Of a stretch of 44,670 bases of DNA, positions 1-7,818 are shown in pieces. Made by a program: the position numbers and the translations under genes. Source of the stretch: Deltaproteobacteria bacterium (GTDB taxonomy: Bacteria > Desulfobacterota > Binatia > UBA12015); contig VGTK01000021.1 of NCBI GenBank assembly GCA_016874715.1, forward strand, positions 1 to 44,670, given 5' to 3'. The notes beneath the pieces are model-generated. The model saw only the letters and a list, made by a program, of their open reading frames with translations. It was not told the DNA's origin and made no database searches. Every line of letters starts with the position of its first letter. Positions within the stretch are counted from its first letter, which is position 1.

Positions 1-114
1 GGTGAGCGCGCGCGACGCCCGACCGATCCGCTGCGCGAGCCGCCGCGCCGTCGCGCGCGCAGCCGGTCGATCGCACTCACGCTGTCGGGGCTCTTCCCCG
101 GCCTCGCGCGGCCG

Positions 115-1893
115 ATGATTCCGCTCGCGAATCCAAGCGGAGGAGAGGACGGTGCGGACTTGCGTTTTGCGTCCGGGCGGCGAAGATCCGTTCCTTTGGA
201 GCGTCCGGGCCTGGTCGGGGTCGGCTCGAGGGCACTCAGCACGCACGATCGCATGACGAAGCCCTGGGATAGCCGCATCGCGGCGCTGCTCGTGCGTCCC
301 CTCCAGGGGACGCGCGTGCATCCGAATCATCTGACGACGGTGGGACTCGTCACGGGCCTGCTATCGGCGTCGTTGTACGCGCGCGGCGGCGGCTGGGCCG
401 ATCTCGGTGGCGCTCTGCTGGTCGCGACGATGATCATCGACCACGGTGACGGCGAGCTCGCACGCTCGACCGGGAAGACGTCGAGCTTCGGCCACACCTA
501 CGACCGCATCGTCGACCTGGTCGTCAAGCTGTGCACCTTCGTCGGGATGGGGATCGGCTTGAGCTCGGGCTCCCTCGGCGCCTGGGCGCCGGTCTTCGGC
601 GCCAGCACGGGCATCGCGCTGCTGGTGATCTTCAACGCGCGCAGCGCGCTCGCGCGCCGGCGCTCCGCCGCCGAGGCGTTCCACCAGCCGGCATTCGCGG
701 GCTTCGAGATCGAGGACATCCTCTACCTGATCGCGCCGCTCACCTGGCTCGGCGTGCTGCCGTGGTTCGTCGTCGCCGCGGGTATCGGGGCGCCCGTCTT
801 CGCGGCCTGGTGCGTCTTCCTGCTGTGGCGGGCGATCGCCGCGGACCGCGCGGCGGGCAAGGATCCGGAGCGCCCGCTACTGGCGGCGCTGCCGGCCGCC
901 GTACGGCCGGGCCTCGCGGTCGGCATCGGACTGTTCTCGGCGCTGATCCTCTACCTCGGGGTCGGCGATCTCGTCGCGGCGCTCGAGCACGCCGGCTCGG
1001 GTCTACTGGTGGTGGCGGCGTTTCACGTCGTGCCGATCGTCGGCGACGCGCTCGGCTGGCGGAGCCTCGTCGCGGTGCGCGAGCGTCCGCCGCTCGCGTT
1101 CTTCGTGCGCGCGCGCTGGATCGGCGAGTCGGTGAACGGGCTCCTGCCGGTGATGCAGATCGGCGGCAACGTCGTGAAGGCGCGCCTCCTCGCCGCGGCG
1201 GGCGTCGCCGGACCGCGGGCAGGGGCCAGCGTGGTGGTGGACGTGACCACGCTGATGATGGCGCAGCTCGCGTTCACGCTGGTCGGCGTCGGCCTTCTCG
1301 CAGCACGCATCGCGAGCGTGCGCCTCGTGGGGCTTGCGGCCCTCGGCGCCGGCCTGATGGTGGCGCTCGCGGCGGGCTTCGTCGTGGCGCAGCGGGCCGG
1401 CGCGTTCGGCCGTGGCGCGCGCGTCATCGCGCGGCTCGGCAGCGGCGTCGGCGGCGGGCTCGCGCTCGACGCCGACGCGCTCGACGGCGAGGTGCACGCG
1501 CTGCACCGCGCGCACGCGCGCCTGCTCGCGTCGTGGGGCTGGCACCTGGCGAGCTGGATCGCCGGTGCGGGCGAGGTGTGGCTCGCGCTGTACTTCCTCG
1601 GACACCCGGTCGACCCGTGGACGGCGCTGCTGCTCGAAAGCCTCGGTCAGGCGGTGCGTGCGGCGGCGTTCGCCGTGCCCGGCGCGCTCGGCGTGCAGGA
1701 GGGGGGCTTCGTCGTCCTCGGTGCGGCGCTCGGCATCCCGCCCGAGACTTGCCTCGCGCTGTCGATCGCGAAGCGCGCGCGAGAGATCCTCCTCGGCGTT
1801 CCCGGCCTCGTCGCATGGCAGACCGAGGTCACCCGTTCCGTCTTCGAGCCGCGGCCGAGCGTCGCAGCTCCGGCCAGGGAAGCCCACTCATGA
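115..1893 (+). CDS. CDP-alcohol phosphatidyltransferase fused to flippase-like membrane domain
   Basis: The N-terminal part carries a perfect CDP-alcohol phosphotransferase signature (D109-x2-D112-G113-x2-A116-R117-x8-G126-x3-D130-x3-D134), which in this family binds the CDP-alcohol and divalent metal for phosphodiester formation in the inner membrane. Residues from about 260 to 575 form a separate multi-helix region resembling the lysylphosphatidylglycerol synthase transmembrane/HpnL-like flippase family (motifs such as GESVNGLLPVMQIGG and PGALGVQEGGFVVLGAALG). The fusion suggests one polypeptide both makes and moves a lipid (inference). The stop overlaps the next gene's start (ATGA), so the two are probably co-translated. 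The reading frame has no stop from base 1 to the first ATG, so the true start may lie outside the window; TTG at 196 and ATG at 253 are alternatives, but 253 would cut into the family's N-terminal helix. Confidence 0.85.
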   Translation: MIPLANPSGGEDGADLRFASGRRRSVPLERPGLVGVGSRALSTHDRMTKPWDSRIAALLVRPLQGTRVHPNHLTTVGLVTGLLSASLYARGGGWADLGGALLVATMIIDHGDGELARSTGKTSSFGHTYDRIVDLVVKLCTFVGMGIGLSSGSLGAWAPVFGASTGIALLVIFNARSALARRRSAAEAFHQPAFAGFEIEDILYLIAPLTWLGVLPWFVVAAGIGAPVFAAWCVFLLWRAIAADRAAGKDPERPLLAALPAAVRPGLAVGIGLFSALILYLGVGDLVAALEHAGSGLLVVAAFHVVPIVGDALGWRSLVAVRERPPLAFFVRARWIGESVNGLLPVMQIGGNVVKARLLAAAGVAGPRAGASVVVDVTTLMMAQLAFTLVGVGLLAARIASVRLVGLAALGAGLMVALAAGFVVAQRAGAFGRGARVIARLGSGVGGGLALDADALDGEVHALHRAHARLLASWGWHLASWIAGAGEVWLALYFLGHPVDPWTALLLESLGQAVRAAAFAVPGALGVQEGGFVVLGAALGIPPETCLALSIAKRAREILLGVPGLVAWQTEVTRSVFEPRPSVAAPAREAHS

Positions 1894-3110
1894 TTCCGGC
1901 ACACCGCTCGCGTCCGACCTTCGTCAAGATGCTCAATACGGGTGGTCGCGGCATGCGGGGCTTCGTGCGTCTCGAGCCGTCGGAGCTGCTCGCGGCCGCA
2001 TGCCGCCGGACCGGGCTCGACGACTTCGGCGATGCGTCGTTTCGCGATCCGTTCGAGCGTGCGGTGCGCTCGATCGATGGCGAGGCGCATCTCAACCTGA
2101 TCGGCCGCATCGCCGCGCGGCAAGACACGCTGCGCCTGCTTGCAAACCGGCTGCGCATGATCGACGACGCGCAGCGGCATCCCGAGATCCTCGCCGGACC
2201 GGTACGCCGCCCGATCTTCGTGACCGGCCTGCCGCGCACCGGTACCACGCTGCTGCACGGGCTGCTCGCGCAGGATCCCGCCCATCGCGCGCCGCTCACG
2301 TGGGAGATGATGTATCCCTCGCCGCCGCCGCGGATGCGCGGATCGAGGCCCGACCGTCGCGCGGAGCTGTCGGCGCGCCAGATCCGCTGGTTCCACCGCA
2401 TGGCGCCGGGCTTCCGCAAGATCCACCCGACCGGCGCCGACCTGCCCGAGGAGTGCCTCGTCATCGCGAGCCACGCCTTCGTGAGCTTCCAGTTCCAGAC
2501 CATGTACGACGTGCCGTCGTACGAGAGCTGGCTCGAGCGGCAGGACCTGCACGACTCGTACCTCTGGCATCGCCGCTTCCTGCAGCACCTGCAGTGGAAG
2601 TGGCCGCCGCGGCGCTGGGTGCTGAAGGCGCCGGCGCACCTGTTCGGGCTCGAGGCGCTGCTCGCGGCGTACCCCGACGCAGGCATCGTGCTCACGCACC
2701 GGGCGCCGCTCGAGGTGGTGGGCTCGCTTGCGAGCCTCACCGTCGCGCTGCGCAGCACTTTCAGCGACGACGTCGATCCGGTCGCTGTCGGCGAGGAGAT
2801 GACCGAGCGCTGGTCGCGCGGTCTGTTCGGTGCGCTCGCGCTGCGCGATGCCGGGCGCGTCTCGTCCGACAAGGTCACGGACGTCCGCTACCCGGACCTG
2901 CTGCGCGACCCGATCGGGGTCGTGCGGTCGATCTACGGACGCTTCGACACCGAGCTCACGCCCGAGGCCGAGGCGCGGATGCGCGACTTCCTCGCGCGCA
3001 ACCCCAAGAACAAGTCCGGGCAGCACCGCTACACGCTCGAGGAGTTCGGCCTCGACCGCGAGCGCGAGACCGCGCGCTTTGCCGAGTACGCGCGGCGTTA
3101 CGACCTTTGA
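1890..3110 (+). CDS. Sulfotransferase family protein (Sulfotransfer_3-like)
   Basis: This 406-residue protein has the 5'-phosphosulfate loop of PAPS-dependent sulfotransferases at residues 110-126 (FVTGLPRTGTTLLHGLL) and the later VLKAPAHLFGLEAL plus THRAPLEVVGSLASL segments, which correspond to the 3'-phosphate-binding region. It is expected to move a sulfuryl group from PAPS to a hydroxyl or amine of an unknown acceptor. There is no signal peptide, so it acts in the cytosol or at the inner membrane face. The ATG at 1890 overlaps the stop of the phosphatidyltransferase gene by four bases. That coupling suggests the acceptor is a lipid or lipid headgroup (inference). The family is broad and the acceptor cannot be read from the sequence. 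Confidence 0.85.
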   Translation: MIPAHRSRPTFVKMLNTGGRGMRGFVRLEPSELLAAACRRTGLDDFGDASFRDPFERAVRSIDGEAHLNLIGRIAARQDTLRLLANRLRMIDDAQRHPEILAGPVRRPIFVTGLPRTGTTLLHGLLAQDPAHRAPLTWEMMYPSPPPRMRGSRPDRRAELSARQIRWFHRMAPGFRKIHPTGADLPEECLVIASHAFVSFQFQTMYDVPSYESWLERQDLHDSYLWHRRFLQHLQWKWPPRRWVLKAPAHLFGLEALLAAYPDAGIVLTHRAPLEVVGSLASLTVALRSTFSDDVDPVAVGEEMTERWSRGLFGALALRDAGRVSSDKVTDVRYPDLLRDPIGVVRSIYGRFDTELTPEAEARMRDFLARNPKNKSGQHRYTLEEFGLDRERETARFAEYARRYDL

Positions 3111-3138
3111 CCCTTGCTGCGCCCCTGGCGGTCTCGCC

Positions 3139-4236
3139 GTGATCGCCGTCTTTGCCAACGAGCTGCGACTGCTGCTGCGCGACCGTGCGGCGGTCCTGTG
3201 GCTCGTCCTGGGCCCGGTCCTCGTGATCTCGGTGATCACGGTGGCGCGCTACCAGAGCGGCACGGGGCCGCAGCTCCTGCTGCCGATCGTCAACGAGGAC
3301 CAGGGGCCGGTCGCGGGGGCGTTCGTCAAGCTGCTGGCCGAACGCGCGACACCGGTCGAGATGACGCGTGCCGAGGCCGAGTCGCTGGTACGCGACCAGG
3401 GGCGTGCTCCGGGCGCGATCGTCTTTCCCGAAGGCCTGAGCCGCAGCTACCTGCAGGGCCGTACGACCGACATCCTGCTGCTCACCGACCCGGCGGAGTC
3501 GGTCGGACTGAACCGGCTGAAGGTCGCGCTGCTGCTCATGAGCCGCGACGCGGCGGACCTCGCCGATCCGATCGGCAACCCACGCATCGAGCTCGTCGAG
3601 CAGAACCTCACCGGCGACCAGATCTCGCGCAAGTCGCACGAGCAGAACGTCCCCGGGTTCACGATCATGTTCACGCTGCTCGGCGTGGCCTTCGGCACGG
3701 CGTCGTCGATGCACCGCGAGACCAGGTCGGGTACGCTCGCCCGGCTGTTGATCGCGCCGCTGGGCTTCGGACGTATCCTGTACGCGAAGCTCCTGTTGCG
3801 GGCGCTGATCGGTGCGGCGCAGATGCTCGTGCTGCTGCTCTGGGGACACCTCGTGTTCGGCGTGTCGCTGGGCACGTCGCCGCTCGCGGTGCTGCTGATC
3901 AGCCTGGTGACGGGATTCGCCGCGGTCGGTCTCGGCGCGTTCGTCGCCGGGCTCGGTCGCAGCGACGCGCAGGTGCTGCCGCTCACGCTGGCGATCGTCC
4001 TGCCGCTGTCGGCGATCTCGGGCCTCTGGTGGCCGCTGCACCGTCAGCCCGGGTGGATGCAGGACGTCGCCAGCGCCGCATTTCCGACCTGGGCGATGCA
4101 GGGCGTGACCAACCTCGTGCTGCGCGACCGCGGGCTCGCGTCGATCGGCGCACCGAGCGCGGTCCTGCTCGCCGAAGGCCTCGCACTCATGGTCCTCGGC
4201 GTGTGGATGTTCCGCCTGCGCGTCGCGACCCGCTAG
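3139..4236 (+). CDS. ABC-2 type transporter permease
   Basis: The 365-residue product has the layout of ABC2_membrane_3 permeases: one N-terminal membrane helix (about residues 19-36), a large extracytoplasmic domain (about 40-170), then about five hydrophobic helices, starting with the VPGFTIMFTLLGVAFG segment and the RETRSGTLARLLIAPL coupling loop typical of the family. I chose the GTG at 3139 because the longer upstream frame only overlaps the sulfotransferase gene and the first residues (ANELRLLLRDRAAVLW) are the family's usual beginning. It starts 28 bases after the sulfotransferase stop and probably belongs to the same operon. No ABC ATPase gene occurs in this window, so the partner must be elsewhere, possibly upstream of base 1. 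The substrate is unknown; a lipid or glycolipid fits the context. Confidence 0.8.
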   Translation: MIAVFANELRLLLRDRAAVLWLVLGPVLVISVITVARYQSGTGPQLLLPIVNEDQGPVAGAFVKLLAERATPVEMTRAEAESLVRDQGRAPGAIVFPEGLSRSYLQGRTTDILLLTDPAESVGLNRLKVALLLMSRDAADLADPIGNPRIELVEQNLTGDQISRKSHEQNVPGFTIMFTLLGVAFGTASSMHRETRSGTLARLLIAPLGFGRILYAKLLLRALIGAAQMLVLLLWGHLVFGVSLGTSPLAVLLISLVTGFAAVGLGAFVAGLGRSDAQVLPLTLAIVLPLSAISGLWWPLHRQPGWMQDVASAAFPTWAMQGVTNLVLRDRGLASIGAPSAVLLAEGLALMVLGVWMFRLRVATR

Positions 4237-4260
4237 ACCGCGGGGAAGTTCGTGGCGCTT

Positions 4261-4284
4261 CCGGGCAAGACGCAGTCTTGCCGG
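4261..4284. terminator. Stem-loop after the permease gene
   Basis: An 8-bp perfect stem (GGCAAGAC / GTCTTGCC) with a 3-base GCA loop lies 25 bases past the permease stop and about 50 bases before the next start. There is no T-tract, so it may be a hairpin transcription terminator of the GC-rich type or a palindromic regulator site. Confidence 0.4.
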
Positions 4285-4331
4285 TGCTGATACTGCCATG
4301 GCAGGCCCGGCTGCACGCCGGAGGGAGAACG

Positions 4332-5161
4332 ATGAACCATCGAAGCCCGATCGCCGCGATGCTCGCGCTGCTGCTCTCGATGCTGTGCGCGCCAGCCGTG
4401 CGAGCCCAGGAGGAGTCCGCTACCAGCCCGTGGTCCATCGCGGTCGCGCCGTACATCTGGCTGTCGGAGGTGCAGGGCACGATCGGGGTGCGCGACAAGA
4501 CGGCCCACCTCGACGTCGGGTTCGCCGACCTCTTCGATCTCATGGGCAACGGCGAGCTGTTCGCCGGCGGCGGCCACGCCGAGGTGCGCTACGACCGCTT
4601 CTCGTTCTTCCTCGACGCGTTCGGCGGCACGGCGCGGCCGACCAGCGACGTCACCGTCGGCAGGGTCGTGCAGCGCTCCGGCACCGCGGACGTCACCGTG
4701 AACTGGTCGTTCTTCGAGTTCGGCCCGACGTACCGCCTGCTGAAGTTGCCGACGAGCGGCCCGGGGCGTCCGATCACCATCGACGCGCTCGCCGGCGGCC
4801 GCCTCATGTACTTCTATCAGTCGCTCACGCTCCGCGGAGATCTGGGGCGCTTCGACCGGTACTCGAACGCGAGCAGCACGTGGGTCGATCCCTTCGTCGG
4901 GGGCCGCTTCGCGGTTCCGGTCTGGGACGAGCTCGACGTCGTGTTCCGCGCGGACATCGGTGGCTTCGGCGCTGGCTCGGAGCTGGCGTGGAGCCTGGTC
5001 GCCGGCTTCCAGTACATCCTGCCGTGGCAGCCGGCGGCGGGCAGACGTCGCTCGTCGCGGTCTACAAGGCGCTCGACTTCGACCACGAGTCCGACGACGG
5101 CGACGTGCGGGCGTCGGCCAACCTCAGCGGGCCGGGGCTCGGCCTGCTGTTCCGCTTCTGA
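4332..5161 (+). pseudogene. Outer-membrane beta-barrel-like protein, frameshifted near the 3' end
   Basis: ATG 4332 follows a good ribosome site (GGAGGGAG) and opens with a Sec signal peptide ending VRA-QE at about residue 26. The mature part is made of alternating short aromatic strands with glycine turns (for example SIAVAPYIWLSEVQG and WSFFEFGPTYRLL), as in small outer-membrane proteins of unknown function. At about 5031-5042, in a GGCGGCGGG run, the frame is lost: the original frame continues as low-complexity Arg/Ser/Thr sequence, while the -1 frame continues the barrel (QTSLVAVYKALDFDHESDD) and ends in a typical terminal strand, GLGLLFRF, at 5161. One missing base would restore a protein of about 276 residues. 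It is either a sequencing or assembly error in a GC run or a very recent mutation, since the terminal strand is still intact. Confidence 0.65.
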
Positions 5162-5335
5162 CCCGCCGAAGCGCCGGTCCGGGACGCCCGTGTGGCGGAC
5201 GCGACACGACGCGCGCTTTGCAATCTGGCGCGTACGGGCAAGACTCCGGGCGGCCCCTGCGCTTGTGAACGTGTTTGCCACGATCGGGGGCGGCGAGGGG
5301 GCGGTCGCCGCGATCGGAGGGGGAGAGGAAGAGCC

Positions 5336-6214
5336 ATGACGAGACGTGCTTCGCGGACGTTCCCGCTCGTCGTCGCGGGAATCGTGCTGCTCGCCGGCGT
5401 CGCTCACGCGGCGGACGCGACGAGCCCCGCCGCGACGACGCGGCCGGCTCCGGCGGCTCCAGCGGCACCACCACCGGTGCTCGAGCCGAAGGCGGTCGAC
5501 GTGCTGAAGGCCGCGAGCGCGCGGCTGGCCGCGGCGAGGACGCTGTCGTTCACCGCCACCGCGGAGTACGAGAGCCCGTCGCGGCTCGGTCCGCCGCTGG
5601 TCTACACGACGCAGTCGCAGGTGACGCTGCAGCGTCCCGACAAGCTGCGCGTGGTCACGCCCGGCGACGGACCGCCGTCGGAGTTCTACTACGACGGCAA
5701 GGTCATGATGGCGTACTCGCCCGACGCCGATCTGGTCGCGGTGGCGAGCGCGCCGCCGACGATCGACCAGGCGCTCGCGCAGGCCTATCAGTCGGCGGCG
5801 ATCTACTTTTCGTTCACCGACGTGCTCGTGTCCGACCCGTACGGCGATCTCGCGCCGATGCTGAAGAAGGTCTTCTACGTCGGCCAGTCCAAGGTGGTCG
5901 GCGGCACCACGACCGACGTGATCGGCATCGTCACCGACCACCTGTTCGGCCAGATGTGGATCGGCGCCGAGGACAAGCTGCCGCGCGCCTACCGGGTGAC
6001 CTACCTCGACGACCCGCAGCGGCTCCGCCAGGCGGTGGTGTTCTCGAAGTGGGAGCTCGACGGCGACGTCGACGCCGGTGCGTTCGGCTCGGCGAAGGCG
6101 TCGGCGGCGAAGCCGATCGCGTTCGCGCGGCCCGATCCGCAGGTGCCGCAGGTAGTGCTCGACGCGATGAAGGCCCGGCAGGCGGCGCAGCCCGCGAAGA
6201 AGAAGATCAAGTGA
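5336..6214 (+). CDS. DUF2092 family exported protein
   Basis: The ATG at 5336 has a strong upstream purine-rich site (GGAGGGGGAGAGGAAG). The product, about 292 residues, starts with a Sec signal peptide (cleavage after AHA at about residue 26), then an Ala/Pro/Thr-rich linker, then a LolA-like fold domain: LKAASARLAAARTLSFTATA, LQRPDKLRVVTPGDG, FYYDGKVMMAYSPD and the late KLPRAYRVTYLDDPQ segment are the hallmarks of DUF2092. Such proteins are periplasmic and thought to bind hydrophobic ligands; no enzymatic residues are known. The gene probably shares an operon with the glycine-rich protein gene 23 bases downstream. A Lys-rich C-terminus (KKKIK) is present. Confidence 0.8.
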   Translation: MTRRASRTFPLVVAGIVLLAGVAHAADATSPAATTRPAPAAPAAPPPVLEPKAVDVLKAASARLAAARTLSFTATAEYESPSRLGPPLVYTTQSQVTLQRPDKLRVVTPGDGPPSEFYYDGKVMMAYSPDADLVAVASAPPTIDQALAQAYQSAAIYFSFTDVLVSDPYGDLAPMLKKVFYVGQSKVVGGTTTDVIGIVTDHLFGQMWIGAEDKLPRAYRVTYLDDPQRLRQAVVFSKWELDGDVDAGAFGSAKASAAKPIAFARPDPQVPQVVLDAMKARQAAQPAKKKIK

Positions 6215-6237
6215 GCATCGTGGCAAAGGAGAGCGCG

Positions 6238-7029
6238 ATGAAGACGTCCTCACCGGCTTCGCCGACCACGAGGGAAGGAACCGGTACCGTGTTCCATACG
6301 ACGCGGTTCGTCATGATCGTCTCGGCACTCGCCGTCGCCGTGTCGTGCAACTCGGTGTTCGCCTGGTCGCACGCGGGCTTCCGCGGCGGTTCGGTCTCCG
6401 GCGGTGGCGGCTCGTGGAGCGGCACCGGCTTCCGTGGCGGCACCGCATCTGGCAGCGACGGCTCGTGGCACGCGGACGGCTTCCGCGGCGGCACCGCATC
6501 TGGCAGCGACGGCTCGTGGCACGCGGACGGCTTCCGCGGCGGCACGGCGTCCGGCGGTGGGGGCTCGTGGAGCGCGCACGGTGCCGACGGCGGCACGGCG
6601 TCGGGCGGCGACGGCTCGTGGGCCGCGCACGGCGCGGACGGCGGCTACGCCTACCACAACGGCAGCTACTACGGCGGCAGCTACAACGCGTACCACCCGC
6701 CCACCACGGTCAACACGTACTACGAGAACGGCTGCTACGACTGCGGCGGCTGGAACACCGCCGGGGCTGCTGCGGCTGGCATGGCGGTCGGCGCGACCAT
6801 CGGTGCGGCAAGCGCGAGCGCCGCGTCGTCGAACGCGTACGCGCAAGGCTACGCGGCGGGCGCGACCAACACCGCCTACGCGATCGGCTCGATCTACACG
6901 ACGCTCCCGGCGGGCTGCGTGTACACGCCGATGGGCAGCGCCGCGTACTACAAGTGCGGCGGCGGCGTCTGGCTGAGCCCCGCGTATGGTGCGAACGGTG
7001 TGTACTACCGGATCGTGCCGGCACCGTGA
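6238..7029 (+). CDS. Exported glycine-rich repeat protein
   Basis: The 263-residue product has a long N-terminal region with a hydrophobic signal segment (FVMIVSALAVAVSCNSVFA), then five tandem 17-residue units of the pattern GFRGGTASGxxGSWxxx, then a Tyr/Asn/Gly-rich stretch, an Ala-rich GxxxG-like segment (about residues 175-215) and a C-terminal domain with four cysteines (two in CYDCGG, and the later GCVYTP and YKCGGGVW). I do not recognise a named family; small glycine-rich exported proteins of this type are often found next to DUF2092 genes. Start ATG 6238 follows AAAGGAGAG. The cysteines and aromatic glycine repeats suggest a cell-surface or extracellular structural role (inference). 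Confidence 0.75.
   Translation: MKTSSPASPTTREGTGTVFHTTRFVMIVSALAVAVSCNSVFAWSHAGFRGGSVSGGGGSWSGTGFRGGTASGSDGSWHADGFRGGTASGSDGSWHADGFRGGTASGGGGSWSAHGADGGTASGGDGSWAAHGADGGYAYHNGSYYGGSYNAYHPPTTVNTYYENGCYDCGGWNTAGAAAAGMAVGATIGAASASAASSNAYAQGYAAGATNTAYAIGSIYTTLPAGCVYTPMGSAAYYKCGGGVWLSPAYGANGVYYRIVPAP
6376..6630 (+). repeat. Five tandem 51-bp coding repeats
   Basis: Units start at 6376, 6427, 6478, 6529 and 6580, each encoding 17 residues of the type G-F/A-R/D-G-G-T-A-S-G. Units two and three differ by one base only (cgt against cgc), showing a recent in-frame duplication; the outer units are more diverged. Confidence 0.9.
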
Positions 7030-7093
7030 GGCGGTCCGTTCGGAGAGCTCTCGCGCGCACCGTGCGCCAACGCATCATCGCTGGGGAGGCGAC

Positions 7094-7342
7094 ATGAAGA
7101 AGATGGCATCGACGCTGGCCACGACCGTCGCGCTGGCCGTATCGGTCGCACTCGCACAGGGGCAGGGGCCGCACGCGCAGGAGGCCAAGCAGGTTCTTCA
7201 GGCGTGCAAGCAGGACATCAAGCAGTTCTGCGGCCAGGTGCCGCCGGGCGAGGGGCGCATCAAGGCCTGCATGAAGCAGCACCTGCACCAGCTCTCCGAG
7301 CCCTGCAAGGAAGCGCTGTTCCAGGCCTGGCTGCACGACTGA
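7094..7342 (+). CDS. Small exported Cys-rich repeat protein (GLG1-like)
   Basis: The 82-residue product has a Sec signal peptide (MKKMASTLATTVALAVSVALA) and one copy of the cysteine-rich GLG1/FGF-receptor-like repeat: C-x3-D-I-x2-F-C-x8-G-x-G-R-I-x2-C-x11-C (ACKQDIKQFCGQVPPGEGR, then KACMKQHLHQLSEPCKEAL). In bacteria such single-repeat proteins are small periplasmic proteins of unknown role, presumably with two disulfides. The start has a good GGGGAGG ribosome site. It lies between the glycine-rich protein and a small lipoprotein gene, in a run of exported proteins on the same strand. Confidence 0.8.
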   Translation: MKKMASTLATTVALAVSVALAQGQGPHAQEAKQVLQACKQDIKQFCGQVPPGEGRIKACMKQHLHQLSEPCKEALFQAWLHD

Positions 7343-7358
7343 TCGGAGGAGACGAAGG

Positions 7359-7712
7359 ATGAACAGGTTCAGTGTTCTGGCGGCGGTCCTCGCGGGCCTC
7401 GCCGTGACGACGGGCTGCGTGTCGCAGCAGCAGATGCTCGCCCAGAAGCAGCAGATGGCGATGACGACGGCCGCGAGCCGCGGCTAGTTCGACATGGGCT
7501 GCCCGGGTGCAGAGCCGATCCTGCTGTCGCAGGAGGTCACCCAGCCGGCGCTGCAGGGGCCGTGGGTCGGGGGCATCGAGCGCGAGGAGTACACGATCGG
7601 CGTCCAGGGCTGCGGCCAGCGCCGGACGTACGTCGTGATCTGCCCGCAGGGCAGCGACAACTGCTTCGCCGCGGACTCGGGCGGCGTCGTGCAGGATCTG
7701 CAGCAGCGTTGA
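7359..7712 (+). pseudogene. Small lipoprotein gene with in-frame amber codon
   Basis: ATG 7359 (site GGAGGAGACGAAGG) encodes a lipoprotein signal with lipobox V-T-T-G-C (cysteine at about residue 20) and a short Gln/Met/Ala linker ending AASRG. A TAG at 7485-7487 interrupts it. The same frame then continues without a further stop to 7712 with FDMGCPGAEPILLSQEV, IGVQGCGQRRTYVVICPQG and a Cys/Gln-rich end. The FDxGCP plus GVxGCGxRxxY pattern is typical of small bacterial exported proteins in which a serine or similar residue precedes FDxGCP, so the stop sits inside a conserved domain. With readthrough the product is 117 residues. Alternatively only the 42-residue lipopeptide is made, or ATG 7494 is used for a version without a signal. 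Confidence 0.6.
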
Positions 7713-7719
7713 GCTTCCA

Positions 7720-7757
7720 CGTCCGCGGGCGCGGCAGGAACGCCGTGTCCGCGGACG
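7720..7757. terminator. Stem-loop between lipoprotein and sulfatase genes
   Basis: A 9-bp perfect inverted repeat (CGTCCGCGG / CCGCGGACG) encloses a 20-base loop that itself contains a CGGC/GCCG mini-stem. It starts eight bases after the lipoprotein frame ends and lies 60 bases upstream of the sulfatase start, so it fits a terminator or an mRNA-stabilising hairpin. There is no T-tract. Confidence 0.45.
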
Positions 7758-7818
7758 CCATCACCGTAGCCGCGCAGCGACATCGCGCGCGCGCCACCGG
7801 CGTGAGGGGCAGGAAGAG

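Noticed and set aside
6376..6630. Tandem repeat considered as a CRISPR array
   Set aside because: The units are contiguous, coding and without spacers.
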